The position numbers and the translations under genes were made by a program. A stretch of 64,000 bases of DNA from Limnanthes douglasii subsp. nivea (lineage: Eukaryota > Streptophyta > Magnoliopsida > Brassicales > Limnanthaceae). Within the stretch, counting starts at the first letter, position 1, and each line of letters begins with the position of its first letter. The notes beneath the pieces were generated by a model. That model worked only from the letters and a program-made list of their open reading frames with translations. It searched no databases and had not been told where the DNA came from. Positions 46,181 through 60,169 of this stretch are shown one piece after another. The DNA is taken from positions 271,258,770 to 271,322,769 of the forward strand of contig JAUPFV010000002.1 of assembly GCA_036936605.1 (NCBI GenBank), in the 5' to 3' direction.

Positions 46181-47709
46181 TCAAGAATGAGATGATGATG
46201 AAGATGGTGAAGAAACCGTGATGTATTGTGATCTGGGAGAATCAGCCACATGAGATGTTAGAACCGACTGGACCGCGAGAGAAGGAACAATAGACTGTGG
46301 TTTTTGGTATTGATGGATGAAATATGGAGATACACTATTACCCAAATATTTATTACACGAATGAACTTTGGTAAAAGTAAAAATGGTTTCATCAAATTGA
46401 ACATGAAGACAAAGAATTATTTTATTAGTGGATAAATCAAAACACTTATTGCCTCTATGATTTTCAAAATAACCAAATAAAACACAAGGAGTAGAATGAG
46501 CTTGCAATTTTCGTATGGTAGTGGACTAAAATAGGAGAAAACACAAGCACCCAAAAACCCGAATGTGAGAGTAAGATGGAATACGATGGTAGAAAATTTG
46601 GATAGGGGACTCATTGACAAGCAATTTACTGGGAATATTAAGTAGGAGTGCTGTCGTGTGAAGAGCGTGATGTCAAAAATGAAGAGGCAAAGATGCATGA
46701 TTGAGAAGTGTTCGCCTATATTATTAATGGATCGTATTTTTCTTTCAACCTTTCCGTTTTGTGAGGAGGTATGGGGATATGAAAAACAAAAATAAATTCC
46801 ACGAGACTCACAAAACTGCCCCAAAGAATGATTATCAAACTATATTACCATTGTCCCATTGCATAGTTTTGTAAAAATGGAGAAAACTTGTGATTTATTA
46901 GAAATAGGAAAAGTCCACAAGAATTTTCAAACATGGTTAGGCATATCATCTGATTCACGAGTAGCCACCATCATCGCATCATCACCCCCAGCCGTTGTAT
47001 CCTCATGCGAGTTTTCTTCCAAAGCCAACATGGATCGAACTTCATAAAATGGTGGTAGAATCTTCTTGTGACGAATTATAGAAGCTACACTTTTGTAAGC
47101 GGGGGTAATCATACCTATCATACAAAGAATCAGCCGATTGTTTGATATTGGGGCCCTCACATTCTTGAGTTGGTCAGAGAGAGTCTTGAGGTATTGGCAA
47201 TAAGCAAAGACTGACGAAAAATCCCACAAATAAGTGTTATTGAACTTATGTTCCAAAGATATAGTACGAGAATTTGCATTGTCTTAAAACAAATCACGGA
47301 GTCACGGTCAAAACGTCCGCTTCAATTAATCCACATAAGAATCCAAAGTATGCCACATCTCTTGTTAAGCATCGGTAAGAGAACCCATCTTTTTATCTTT
47401 CCCTTCCTCCAGTTTCGGCAAGATAATGTGATGAATAACGTTACGAGAACAACAATGCTTGAACAATTTTCCCAAATGGTATATTGAACGTTATTCATCT
47501 CAAGAATTATGGAAACATATGTCTTGATATTAGAGACAACAAGTGTAGGGTAAAAAGATAAAGGAGAAATTTTGGTACTGGATTTGTCCATGTTTATGAA
47601 AAAGAGTAGAAGAGAAGGGAGAATCAAGCAGAGTAAGAAAGGAGAAGATGGTAACGTAGTAGGGTAGCATAAGCGAGAAATGATAAACCATAACCCTAAT
47701 CTGATACCA

Positions 47710-47923
47710 TGAAAGAATATAATTCTGTCTTTTTCTGATTAACAAAAGGTAATATATATATATATATACACACACAAAGTCATTAGCTACTAAGTAGGAT
47801 TTAATTTAGGCAGCTGCTAATTAGGCTACAATTTAGGCAATTACTAATTAGATTATAATTTACGTAGGTACTAATTAGGCAATAAGATATAATAAATATA
47901 TATAAATATGTTGTATTCTATCA
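47710..47923 (-). repeat. 5' LTR of the second copia element
   Basis: 214 bp, with TG at 47710 and TCA ending at 47923 on the plus strand. It contains a (TA)n(CA)n microsatellite at about 47752-47777 and several 'tactaattagg'-type direct repeats. Its right end abuts LINE sequence directly. Confidence 0.7.
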
Positions 47924-50900
47924 AGAACTGGTTTAACAAGGCCATGGGATCTTTGTGTCTGGAAATCTTTAGCGGAGGTCGGAGAGGATACGGTGGGATA
48001 ATAGGGTCATAACAAAGTGGTCTTCGTGAAGATCCCACTGTTACTTTTAACCTAAGTATGGTGGATCACCACATATAATGAAATACACCAAACATGATCA
48101 ACATCGGTAGATGAGGGAATCAAAGTACTGGCAGCGTGGAGGCAGTCCGGCCAATCAGTTAGGACAAAGGGGATCAAAATTTTCTTTAAGCAAGCCTCCC
48201 AAACAAGAAGAGTGAATGGACAAATATCAAGATATGATCGATGGATTCTGGAGAGAGTTATCACAACTGAAACAGGTAGGAGTTGTATTATATCCTCATG
48301 CAAAAATCTTGTCTCTAGTAGTAAGTTTCCAAGGATAGCCACCCAAATAATGAATAAGTATTAGAGGATGTTTTGCTTGTTTCAGCCCGAATTAGCCCAT
48401 GGTACATGAGGGCCTAATAAAGTGATAAGTTTTACTGATTGCGAAGTTTCTTGGATGAGTGGGGGGGGGGTCTATAACTTGATTCCCCTCTTACCCGAAG
48501 GGGGTGGAACAGTTCTGATGGTGTTACCAATTTTGAGTAGGCGAGCTTGGTGAGATCTTATACCTGCACGAAATTGATTGTACCATTTCCAAAATCTGTT
48601 GGATATAATATATGATATCGTAATAATACTTTGACCATGTAGGTCAACAAGGGAATTTGAAAAAAATCATAGGTCATAGTAGAGAGAGGTGGAGGTGTCA
48701 TTGCCAATAATTCTTTTGTTGAATTTAGCCGTTGTGACTCTTAACCTGATTATTTTCCTCCATCCCCAACTAAGAGAAGAATGGAGGGGTATGTCCGAAA
48801 GGATTTTATCTTTCACCTTCTCGGTGAGAATCTAGTAACATCAAATTGAATAACAGTTGTTGTTCAACATGGACTAAAAGTGTTTGAGGGTGACCAACTA
48901 ATTCTATACCTTGAGGTTAAGAATCCCACATCTTCCCTCCACTGAGGGTAAATTAATCTTAGACTATGCTATTTTGAAACCGAAGATTTTCGTCTTAGGT
49001 CTCTAGAGAAAACGACAAAAACGTTGTGTGTTATTTGAGGACACAAACATGTAAGATGAAGACTTAATACCAATAGATTTGGCCATAAAAAAGATAGCTT
49101 TGACAAGTTGCGATCTACTAGCATAAGAGAGATGTTTTGAGGTCCATGTGTTAATACGACTTGTAAGTTTTTGGAACACAGGCCTGCAATTGTTGTATGA
49201 GGGATGGGATGTGATGAAGGGGACGCCAAGGTAGTAGAACATAAATAATACCTCCACAAACCCCAAAGAAGAGACAATGGAACGACGAATTGGGTCAGAA
49301 ACCCCGTAAAGGTAAATATGGCTCATAGTAGCATTCAGGTGGAGGTCCGAGAGATTGGCGAATTCCTCAAGACCTTTTTTGAAAAGGTTGATGGAGTGAT
49401 ATTTGCGCGGAATAATATCAATAAATCACCCATAAAACAGAGATCAGTGATTTTGAACTTTTGAAACTTCTAATGGAAGCTAAAGGAGGGATGCTGGCCT
49501 TTCTCTTTGAGAATACTTGAGAAGACTTATATATTAAGGACGAAAATAAAAAGAGGAAATGGGTTCCTTTGTGTTAGCCATTTTTTTATCATGGAAACAA
49601 GCGAACGAATTTTCATTGATGTTAATCGAATAGGAAGAAGTGGTGATTTATTGGATAATTTAACCAATCATACATTTGGGGAAATCTATAACATGAAATA
49701 TCCAAGAGCAATCGTCACCAGATATTTTTGAAGGTTTTGATGAGATCAATCTTAAGGGTAGCATGTGGTCTTTTTCTACTTGGTGTGTTATCAATTAATT
49801 AGCTCTTCGGAGAGAATAATGTTATCCAAGACGTTACGGCTTGGGTTGAATATCGTTTGGGGAAGGATCAATAAAGAATGAGAGCAAACATTTGATCATA
49901 ATGGTAATGATTTTGGATATGACTTTATAGATCATATGCTGGCAAACAATTACTTTTAAGTCGGAAGGATTCGATGGGTTGTCCATTTTAAGAATAATCA
50001 TGATAGATGTCTTATTCCATTTTAGGTCCATGCGACTATAGGCAAACAAATGATGGAAAAACTTGTTAAAGTTTGGGGCAATAGTATTCCAGGAAGACTT
50101 AAAAAACTAGTATTGGACATCATGTCCTTGTGTTTTTTCACTATTAATATTGAAGATAGCCTTTTTATCAGCTAAAATTAACTTGGTTGTATTGATACTT
50201 TTAATTTTGTTGAGGCCATGATAATTGCGAAGATTACTGACACCTATAAAGTTGGAGATGTGGTTAATAAAAAGGTATGTCCTTCTTGTGGGTGTGGAAC
50301 AAAGATGACCCCGAGGGCTAGTAATAAGAACAATCTTTTTTCTGGAGATATGGGACTTGATATTGTTATAGAAGTACTTGAGTTGTGATATTCTAATTTA
50401 GGACAGGTTTCTAAAGATTTCTGGTTGAAGAATGATTTTTCCGCCCTAGTGAAAAAGATATAGTTCTTCGAGGTAGAAATCTCATCTTCAACAAATGAGG
50501 ATTTTCTGGGTGAGACAGAAAGCGAATTGGGATTTATTGACCCACTCCAATATGTCACTGAATTCTCTTTTGTTCAAACATGAGAGGAAAAGTTGGAGCC
50601 GCTCTAATTTGGAGGAGATGGTGTACATTATTGATCTATCAATATGAAGGTCCTAATTGGTAGCAACGATGATGGTCTACTGAGGGTGAGATTACCATAT
50701 ATTGAAGAACGTAAAGGGTATTTTAGAAAAATATATGGGTGTACTGGAGTGAAGGGTGATAAGGGTGTGGTCAGAGGTTCGAGGGTAATCTGAATGGATG
50801 GCTGAGTTTGGGAAGTGATCGTCACAATGGTTGTTAAAAAAAACATGATAAATTCTATAAAATATAGGATTATTGGCACGTTTTCCTGACCAAGGAAATT

Positions 50901-53575
50901 GAAATCCGATGGCACGTATGTTATTTAGTTCACTAATATATAACCAATTGTTAAAATAAAAAATTGAGATGGTCTAGAGGTCTGAAACTCCACTTTGATC
51001 CCTGGTTTACAAATTTCATTAAAGTCTCTAAGAGCAGACCATGAGGCGCCTTTACAGTATAAGGATATGAAGAAGACATCGCTCCATTGGTAGATGTGAT
51101 TGGTGGGCTCGCTAAACCTATAGACAAAGGTGAGAGTGAATGAAGTGTTATTGGATATATTATTAATAGAATAATCAATATTCTATGGAGATGTATAATT
51201 TATGGGGACACTAAAATTCCTAATGTTCTAAGAAACATAAATACGACCTAGATGATGCATACAGTGGTTAGTCTTGTATTACCCGTATGAAAGCATGAAT
51301 TCATAATTTAATATATATTTTTCTTAACTTTAATATCAAGCAAACCGATAATAGTAATATAATTAGAGAAAATATATTCATATACATATTTATGTCTTAA
51401 CGGGTCATTGAGACCCCTTAATTTCCATGATGAGATGATCATAAAAGAACTTAAAGTAAATCTTACAGATGGAATTAAAAAGAGACAAGTTAACTTAAGG
51501 AACCATATGACTCACTTCAGGCTGATCGAAAAAGGCCTATGCAAAAGGTATAATTCCTTCATGGGTCTTAGTGATCTTGATCTTAACAGTTGGGTTGTTG
51601 TCCCTGTTACAACCAAGGCTTATAAATCAGAGTGTCATAATCTTAGGAAGATGGTGTGTCACTGTCACTGGGAGAGACAAGTTATTCATGGTCATTTCCT
51701 TCGACTATATGCTCTTTTAATAGCTAGCGAGTGGTTGTATGAGAGTTATTTGAGTGCTTTGCGACATTAGAAATCATGCAGCGCAAAGTAACATGACCAA
51801 AGGTGTTACAATTGGTGCAGATATAGAGAACCCTTGGTACTCGTTACAAAAGTAATGCAGATTTCTCCATGCATTTAATTTCCAAAGAGTCATGGAACTC
51901 TTCTGTGACATTCATTGCAATACAGATTCTTGCAAAGCTTAGTAGGGCCCTGTTGAAAATGTGATTATCTACGTAGATGGGTGTGCCAATAAAATTTCCA
52001 AGCAGGCTAAGATCACGCTCAGTCCATAACTCATACAATAAGCCATAAAATATGACCCAGATAGGTATTGACTTTATAATATCTTTCACCGTGACAGTCA
52101 TTTGTTCCCACTTATTGAGATTGAACTAATGAGCCAATTTGAGCATAACAACGACATTAAAAACTGTGGAAAACCGAAATAAAAAGTAAACCGATTGGGT
52201 TACCTTACATTCTTGGAGACCATGCATGTTCCATATTCTAGCGGCTATCGCTTGGAGATAATATGAGGTTGGCTTCCAACCTAGAAAATACCATGATAAG
52301 CATTTTGACCAATTGTTTATGTCCCCATTAATAACATCCCGAAGGAGGACGATAAAATCGTATTGACATACACGTAATTGATTGATTATCTTATGGGACG
52401 AAAACCACACTAACGTAACTTTGAAAGGTATGAGAGGGGATGGCAGTATGTATGTTTTTTGGAAAATGTTTGAGTACCTAGATGCCAGTGAGGGTAGAAG
52501 ATGTTGTAAGGGGGTCATTGTGTAACATGCTTTGCGTGAGAACTGTGGTAGATCAGAAGGATAATAAGGGAGGTCTGAAAATAAGTTTTGAGGATAAAGC
52601 TCGGGTAGCTTATTAACCTCTATTCCTTCTATATTTATTGATGATGTTTCGATATGGGAAGCTTCCAAGAGAGAGAAATGGTCCAAAAGACGTAAGAAAG
52701 TCTTGGAGACATGCAGGGTTAAGTAGGGTTTTGAGATGCTTGAGGGGGGAAGGGTTAAGTAGGATTTTGAACTTAGGAAGCTCGTTGACTTAAACTTAAT
52801 GTAGGTGGGGTACAGTGAATATCAGCATTGATGGGTTACTTTCCTTTAAATTGTTGTTAAAGGCGTCTTCTATGTGAGAAGGTTTTAGGTGTGTTTTAGG
52901 AATTATGGAGATGAGCCTCAATATAGAGGATGAGGCTTCAAGACATGTGGGAAGTGGATTTATATGCAGATTAGACGTGGCGGTAGCTTGGGTGGGGTTG
53001 TTGGAAGGCTTGGGTAATCTAATGTTTTGGCTTGAGGAAACTGGAAAGATCTCAGGAGGCTCAATAAAGCAAGGTGGACTATTGATACAAACACAGGGTG
53101 AAATGTTAAGACCATGTTTTCTAGGGAGTACTTGAGGAGAGGAGCTTAGTTCGTGGGGTTTTAATGGAGGTGGACGAGGGTGTATGAATTGTGTTCCCGT
53201 AATCATGCGGGTCACACATGAGACAAGTTTGAATGTACAATCTTACAATTGGAGGTTAAGATTTGATCTTGAGGAAACCGAATAGCCAACGTGCACAGTA
53301 AATGAGAACCCATGCATGGTAGCAGGATAATTGGTATTGACAGACAGAGGCTTGCTTTAAGAGTATTGAGAGGATCTTATTGAACGAACTTGTCTCAATA
53401 GACATGGAGGTTTTGCATGAGCCATGTTGGAGGAACGAGAACACCATCAGGATCAACTCATCATTGAGCATGTTGGTCTTGTCCCAAACATTAAAACAAG
53501 GAGTGATCTTTTTGTATCCATAGTTTTTTGAGGTATTTGAGCATTGTTTTTTGGCTTAGATCATTTTATAGTGTT
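47924..53575 (-). mobile_element. L1-type LINE, nearly full length, degenerate
   Basis: Reading minus: ORF1 relic at 52686-51844 with a DUF4283-like domain (WKPTSYYLQAIAARIWNMHG; then IWVIFYGLLYELWTERD, SLLGNFIGTPIYVDN), an Asn/Pro/Ser-rich stretch at 53215-52796, an endonuclease relic at 51178-50628, and RT relics at 50558-48969 (CFMGDLLI in place of F/YADD; YLGVPFITSHPSY, SRINTWTSKHLSYASRSQLVKAIF). The zf-RVT part lies at 48342-47960 (DVDHVWCISLYVVIHHT). The 3' end is cut off by the copia LTR at 47923 and the 5' region is interrupted by the gypsy element at 53584. The family is the same as 17480-21112, but ORF1 is kept here. Confidence 0.85.
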
Positions 53576-53583
53576 CACCATAA

Positions 53584-53988
53584 TGAGTCCGAATTCTGCA
53601 TGCTCCCTGGACAAGGACAGATCGGTCCAAGGCCTCCGGACCGGACAGATCACTTCGAACACTTAGCCCATAGGACTGTTCGAACTATGACAAAAGTACT
53701 AAAAAACCTAAACACTACTTGACTAAGCTACTTGCTCTCCTACTTAGAGCTCATGGGTCTTTGAACATGACCCGGGTCCATTAAACATGACCCGAAAGCC
53801 CATAAGGGCCCAAACATTAAAGTATAAATACCCAACCACCTGCATTAAGTGTAGGTAAGGAGAATTAACTGCAACCAGCCATCTTAATTATCTCTCTACT
53901 CTCTACACTAAATATATAACACCCACATACTACTATTAAGCACCAAACAAATTACAAGTCTACCCTCAGGCGATAATTATCCTCACCA
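53584..53988 (+). repeat. 5' LTR of the gypsy element
   Basis: Begins TGAGTC and ends CTCACCA. TATAAATA at 53823-53830 is the likely RNA polymerase II promoter. The region after it is pyrimidine-rich (ctctctactctctac), where transcription would start. Confidence 0.93.
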
Positions 53989-54060
53989 AATTGGCGACCA
54001 CAGTGGGAGAAGAAGGTGCCTGAATCAAGCATTCAAAACCAACTAAGAAAGTCTGTCCGA

Positions 54061-56400
54061 ATGAATTCGGACAATCCAGAAGTAGCACCGGCTCTGCTCG
54101 AAGTGGTGGGAGAGAACGATGAGTACACTATCGAAGAGCGCGATAGGCTAAAAGGTGAAATAGAAGCTCTGAGGGCAGAAAAGGCTAAGATGGGCATGAA
54201 AGAAAAGTCCAAAGCATTAGTTGCTCATCATACCGACAACCCCAGAGAGCATGAGTCTTCAAAGACTCATGTGAGCACCCAAACGACTCATGCCAGCTCC
54301 AAAAAGTCTCACCGGTCTAAGCCAGTGGAGAGTTCTGACTCAAGCTCAGAATCTTCTGATAGCTCTTCGGACAATGAATGAGTTGAAAAATCCTTATCCT
54401 CTAGCAGCGATGAGGGTCGAACTAGAAAGAAGCAAAAGCAAATAAAAAAATATTCAAGAAAAAGGGATAGACATGGAAGGATGAAGAAGAATATTGGTAA
54501 AGGGTCATCTCACAGCCGGAGGCATGTGGACCGGATGCTGATGGATCCCTTCGCTTTTCACGATGAACCAGGTATCTTTGCAACTCCCAATGAGGATACG
54601 GTGTTTAGTCGTGGAAGAAATTGGAGGCAATCTCCATTGTCTTCTAAAATTCTGTCCGGAAACCTCCCTAAGAGGTTTGACAACACCAAAATAGAAAAGT
54701 ACGATGGCAGTACTGATCCAGACAACCATTTGGAACAATTTAAAAACTTCATGATGAACTTTGACGATGATGATAAAATACTTTGTAGGGCATTCTCCCA
54801 ATCATTTACGGGGAGTGCTCTAAAATGGTACAACAGCCTGCCTCAGGGTTGTATTAAAGATTTTGATACTTTTTGGGTAGCCTTTCGAAGGCAGTTTGTA
54901 GGGAGTAAAGAGCTAAAGGGCAATGGAGACACAATAATCCATTGTGCCCAGGAACCAAATGAGTCCTTGAAAGAATATATAAGCCCTTTTGTGAACACCA
55001 AGAATGGGTTGGCTGATTGCTTCGAACAGGTAGCAATAGCATCCCTAAGACAGGGCTTGAACCCTGACAACTTGGCTGACTCAGTGACCAGAAAGAAGGC
55101 CATGACGTGGGGAGGGTTGCTGAATCAGGTTGGAAAACAAATTAATGTTGATGAAACGAAGAAAACCAGGGTGCACAGGCAGGTGAGGTCTACCCCGGTG
55201 GCACCAAATCCCAATCAGAATCAGTCCGGAAACAAAGGAAGAGAGACCGGACATGGGCATGGTAGGGCAAAAGCTCAGTCTCAGCCAGCTGCTCCTGCTC
55301 AGAGTCAGCAATCCAGAAACAAGAGAGGGCCATGGGTCCAACTGAAGTGGTTCGCAGAATTAAAAGAAAGTGTGGCCACCATTTTTGATAAAACAAAGGA
55401 TGAGGTGCATTATCGGAGACCAGCCACATTGCAGTCTCCCAGGGAACATCGCAATAACTCTTTTTGCCAATATCACAATGATATTGGTCATACCACTGAT
55501 GACTGCATAGCATTGAAACAAGAAGTTCAAAACTTGATTGAGAGGGGAAAACTGGGAGCTTACGTCAAAAGAAGAGGAGGTAACAGGCCTGACAACACTC
55601 ACCGGGTTGGTCCAAGTAATGCTGCTCCAGAGGGAGCCATGGTTATAATTGAGAGGTTTGATGTGGAATCTGAGTACTTGGATCCTGATCCAACTCGAAA
55701 CAGAGTGGGTACAATTGAGGAATGTTCTAGGTCGGTCTCCGGACTCATTAAGTTTTTTGAGTCACTTACAATTTTCGGAGGGGACACTATGACAGCTCCT
55801 ACTGCTTCTTCGAGGAAGAGGCACGTTCATACTTTAGCCTCCCCGCTAGAAGGAGGCATGACTTCCTATCAGTCACAAAATTCATTCCCCTTCATTGTTT
55901 TTTATGAAGATGATTTAAGAGATATTGTTGGCCCTCATGAGGATGCTGTTGTCATAGTAGCATCTATTGGGGGCAACGACATAAGACGAATTCTGGTGGA
56001 TACTGGAAGCTCAGCCAATATCCTTTTCCTAACCACATACAAGAGAATGAAAAATCCAGCTGTAATTCAGAGTTCGGACAGATCAATTGTGGGCTTTACA
56101 GGCAGCTCAGCATATGTGATCGGAGAGTTCGAAGAGGAAGTTCTATTGGGAAAGGGCCCTTTCAAGAAAATGGTCAGAATACTCTTTATTGTGGTGGAAT
56201 TTCCCACTTGCTATAATGCTATTCTAGGGAGGTCTTGGCTCTCTAGAATGCATGCAGTGGCTTCGACAGTCCACCAGTGCTTGAAATATGCTGTTCAGGG
56301 ACAGGTTGGAGTCGTCCGGAGCAGTCAAAAGATTGCAAGAGAGTGTTATGCTACTGCTCTGGCACCCCGGACGCTGGAGGTAGTACGCATCAGCGAGCAA
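54061..56400 (+). pseudogene. gypsy gag and protease region, one internal stop
   Basis: One frame from the ATG at 54061 to the stop at 56401-56403, broken only by a TGA at 54379-54381. The N-terminal part (54061-54381) is acidic and Ser-rich with a coiled-coil segment. The gag core domain lies at about 54690-54990 (EKYDGSTDPDNHLEQF ... LKWYNSLPQG), and a Cys/His knuckle-like motif at 55464-55505 (CQYHNDIGHTTDDC). The aspartic protease motif VDTGSSANILF lies at 55996-56028, followed by the flap and AILGRSWL. Gag forms the particle and protease cuts the polyprotein. In Tat elements gag-pol is often a single frame, and here it would continue past 56403 in the same frame. Confidence 0.9.
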
Positions 56401-56403
56401 TAG

Positions 56404-59400
56404 CAGTTTGAGGGGCTTTCTAGGGGTGAGGGTGAAATTGATGACCCCAGAGAGACCCCTGGAATGTTGATACCGGTCGAAGAGGTAGAGATACAATGTT
56501 TGGAAGAAGGAAGAAGTGTTAAGATAGGCTCCAAAATGCCACCCGATCTGAAAAATGAAATGTTAAAGTTTTTGAAGAATCATCAACACGTTTTTGCTTG
56601 GTGCAATGCTGATGTTACTGGGGTTCCAGCAGAAGTGATATCACATCACCTATCCGTCCGGAGAGACGTAGCACCAGTGGTTCAGAAGAGAAGAGCTTTT
56701 TCTAAGGAGAAGGCTGATGTCATTGTGCAAGAGGTTGACAGGCTCACAAAGATGGGGCACATCAAGGAGTCTCAGTATCCTTTGTGGACTGGCAATCCGG
56801 TTCGGTAAAGAAGAAAAATGGCAAGTGGCGCATGTGCATTGACTTCACAGATCTCAATAGGGCTTGCCCAAAAGATTTGTATCCGGTCCCTCGGATTGAT
56901 CAGTTAGTAGATTCCACCTCTGGGAACAAGCTGCTGTCCTTTATGGACGCTTTCTCCGGATACAATCAGATTCAAGTGGATCTGAAGGATCAAGAGCATA
57001 CCACATTTGTCACTGACAGAGGTCTCCATTGCTATAAGGTAATGTTGTTTGGGTTGAAAAATGATGGGGCTACTTATCAGAGATTAGTAAACAAGGCTTT
57101 TGCTGATCAGATTGGAAGAAATATGAAAGTATACATTGATGACATGATGGTGAAGAGTGTGGACGAGCAATTGCACTTGTCTGATCTCCAAGAAACTTTT
57201 GCCAACTTGTTAAAAGTGAATTTAAAGTTAAACCCAGAAAAATGTGTGTTCGGAGTGCAGTCCGGAAAGTTTCTAGGCTATATTATAAGTGAGCATGGGA
57301 TACAACCCGATCCGGACCAGCTCAATGCTCTATTCCAGATGGAGCCACCTAGAAATATTAAAGAAGTACATCGGTTAACGGGGAGAATAGCTGCCTTGAA
57401 CAGATTTATCTCGAGGTCTTCGGACAGGTGTGCCCCCTTCTTTCAAACCTTGAAGGGTGCAAAGGGATTCGATTGGACCCCACAGTGTGATGAGGCTTTC
57501 AATGAGATCAAGAAGCACCTGTCCTCCCCCAAAACATTGTTTAAACCAGTTGATGGGGAGACACTCTTCGTATATTTGGCAGTTTCAAGTTGTGCCATCA
57601 GTGTTGTATTGGTGAGGGAGGTCGATGGACATCCCCATCCAGTATACTACATCAGCAAAAGTTTGATAGATGCAGAAAGGCGTTACTTGAAACTCGAAAA
57701 ATTAGCATTAGCCCTGGTGATAGCTGCCAGGAAGATGAGGCCTTATTTCCAGGCTCATCCCATCATCGTCCGGACTTCTTTTCCCCTGAAGACTGTCCTC
57801 CAAAAGACAGACATTTCAAGCAGGATGACTAAGTGGTCAGTAGAGTTGGGGGACTTCGACATAGACTTTGCTCCTCGAACAGCAGTCAAGGCCCAAGCTG
57901 TGGCAGACTTTTTGGTTGAATTTCACTCCGACTGGGATTCAGAGCAAACTACTGACTCAAAAGATAAAAAGGTATGGGTCGTCCGAACAGATGGTGGATC
58001 TAACACTATGAGATGTGGTGCAGGGGTGTGTTTAACTTCTCCATATGGAGACAAGATGTACCATGCTATTTGTTTTGCTTTCAGAGCATCTAATAATGAG
58101 TCCGAATACGAAGCAGCTATAGCTGGTTTAAAGTTAGCCTACATTTGTGGGGCTAAGAGGGTCAGGCTACTAAGTGACTCCCAGCTTCTTATCCACCATG
58201 CTCAAGGCCAGTCTGAGGCTAAAAAAGAGCAGCTTGTGAAATATTTACTCTTCCTAAAAAATGAAGCACTCAAGTTTAAAGGTGTTGTGTATGAGCACAT
58301 ACCCCGGGCAGAAAATGAGCTAGCAGACTCGTTAGCAACCATAGCATATACGGAGTCATATCCATGGATCCATGTGCTGGAAAGCCCCTCCATTCAACTT
58401 AGTAAGGGTAAAGAAGAGGAAATTTTTGAAGTGCAAGTGAAACAACCTCAAGACTGGAGGTTTCCTCTCCTGCAATATCTCTCCGATGGTATCGTGCCTC
58501 CGGATAAGTCACTAGCTAGAACATTGAAACACAAGGCTCGTGGTTTCATCATATTGAGAGAAGTGTTGTATAAAAAATCTTACAGTAAACCTCTCCTGCG
58601 CTGTTTGGGGGATGAAGAGTCTCAAGTAGTCCTCTCCGAATTGCATGATGGTGATGGATCAGCCCATTGTGGATTCAGGGCTTTAACAAGAAAAGTTTTA
58701 TTTTCCGGTTACTATTGGGCATCTATCATGAAAGATGCTAAGGAATTGGTAAGAAGGTGTGACCCATGCCAGAGGTACAGCAATGAAATTCATGTCCCAG
58801 CCATGCCTTTAGAGTCAATTTCTGAGCCTATTCCTTTTTCTCGATGGGGGTTGGATTTAGTAGGACCTCTCCCTGTGGCGTCCGGAGGACGCAAAACTAT
58901 AATTATTGCCATAGACTACTTTTCGAAGTGGATTGAAGCAGCCCCTCTAGCAGGGACAACATCAAAAGCTGTTATAAAATTCATTTTATCCAACATCTGT
59001 TGCAGATTTGGTGTCCCATGAAAAATAACAACAGACAATGGGCCACAGTTCGACAACAAGGAAATAGAGAGCTTATGTGCCTCAAGGGGTATACAAAATT
59101 GTTTCTCTTCACCATTCCACCCACAAGCAAATGGGCAAGTTGAAGTGGCTAATAGAACTATACTTTCCGGTTTAAAGAAAAATTTGGAAGGGGCTGCTGG
59201 GAAGTGGCCTAGTTATTTACAAGAGGTCTTGTGGGCCTACCGGACAACACCTGGGGCTGCAACACAAGAATCACCCTTTTCTTTGGTCTATGGGATGGAT
59301 GCAGTAGCTCACATAGAAGCAACTCTCCCATCATTTCGTGTTCACAACTTCTCCGAACACGCTAACGAGGTGGCAATCAGAGGTCAACTTGATTTGGTAG

Positions 59401-59690
59401 AAGAAAGACGAGTTAAAGCTCACCTTAGAGTTGCACACTATCAGGGCTTGATGAGAAGCAGGTTTGCTTCCAAAGTTAAAAGAAGAGATTTCCAACCGGG
59501 GGACAAGGTATTAAGGAAAGTCTTCTTACACACTAAAGAAAAGCTGTTCGGAAAGCTGGCCCCAACTTGGGAAGGTCCTTATGTGGTTGTTGAAAGAATT
59601 AAACCTGGAACATATTGGTTGGAAGACAAAGATGGAAGAGTTTTGACTCATCCTTGGAATATCGAGCATCTCCGGATGTACTTGGAGTAG
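56404..59690 (+). pseudogene. gypsy pol: RT, dual RNase H, integrase, broken by one shift and one stop
   Basis: The frame of gag continues to about 56800, where one frameshift moves it to the frame that runs to the stop at 59688-59690, interrupted by a TGA at 59019-59021. RT: MCIDFTDLNRACPKD, FMDAFSGYNQI, and the active site YIDD at 57132-57143. The first RNase H (about 57480-57830) has YYISKSLIDAERRYLKLEKL. The second, archaeal-type RNase H (57966-58350) begins VVRTDGGSNTMRCGAG with ESEYEAAIAGL and LLSDSQLLI. Integrase: an HCGFRALTRKVL...CDPCQ zinc part (58660-58780), core Asp in LDLVGPLPV (58850), second Asp in TDNGPQF (59033), Glu in QVEVANR (59140). The C-terminal part has GPYVVVERIKPGTYWLED. 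All catalytic residues seen are conserved, so inactivation is recent. Confidence 0.92.
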
Positions 59691-60169
59691 CATTTGTGTA
59701 AATATTTACTTGTTTAAACATCCATGTAAATATTTGGGGGCATACTCTTTCCTCCCTGGTGGCACGGGGAGGTTTTAATGAGGTGTCCGGGCTTTTGAAT
59801 AAAATTTGATGCCTTCTTAAAAATTTTCCCAAGTGTTTTAAGTTTTGTCCTTTGTAACACTATCCGGATTGAAATAATTAAGGGCTATTTAAACTCTAGC
59901 CGGAGAACTTAAACACTCTCACTATTAAATAACTAAAGGCTATTTAAACTTTAGCCATCAAAACTGGAACGACTATGAAAGAAGATGAGAATTTCATGAA
60001 ACAAAGATATTCATTAAAATAAAGTGCCTTGGCCTTCCAAGGACTTTTTGAATTGTTAAAAACAGAACAGAAAACCTATCCGGTCAGTTGCCGGACACGA
60101 TTACAAAAAGAATGCCTTGGCCTTTCAAGGACTTTAGTCTCAATAAAGAGTAAAAAAGTGGTTTATAAA
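59691..60169. other. Spacer between pol and the antisense gene
   Basis: Non-coding region between two converging reading frames. It holds direct repeats: 'ggctatttaaactctagcc' type at about 59882 and 59937, and 'tgccttggccttycaaggactt' at about 60024 and 60112. The second is itself a short palindrome. Presumably both 3' untranslated regions end here. Confidence 0.6.

Larger units (their letters stand above)
44450..47923 (-). mobile_element. Degenerate Ty1/copia element with one visible LTR
   Basis: Reading minus from the 5' LTR (47923-47710), a primer-binding site ATGGTATCAGA follows at once (47710-47700). gag lies at 47591-46927 ([24 protein letters not shown]), integrase at 46824-46417 (HTSSQNGKVERK), a linker at 46507-46181, RT at 45713-44900 (KSLYGLKQAHRAWYKRF; YIDTIIL in place of YVDDIIL) and an RNase H relic at about 44630-44460. 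Multiple stops and frameshifts. A non-coding insertion of about 0.4 kb interrupts pol at about 45790-46180. Confidence 0.85.

Noticed and set aside
51408..51770. 120-codon plus-strand frame inside the LINE
   Set aside because: It lies antisense to the region between LINE ORF1 and endonuclease and shows no recognisable domain. Treated as a chance frame.
54379..59021. Programmed stop-codon readthrough or frameshifting in the gypsy gag-pol
   Set aside because: The stops occur at several unrelated places, including within integrase, and the antisense gene has stops as well. Random inactivation is simpler.
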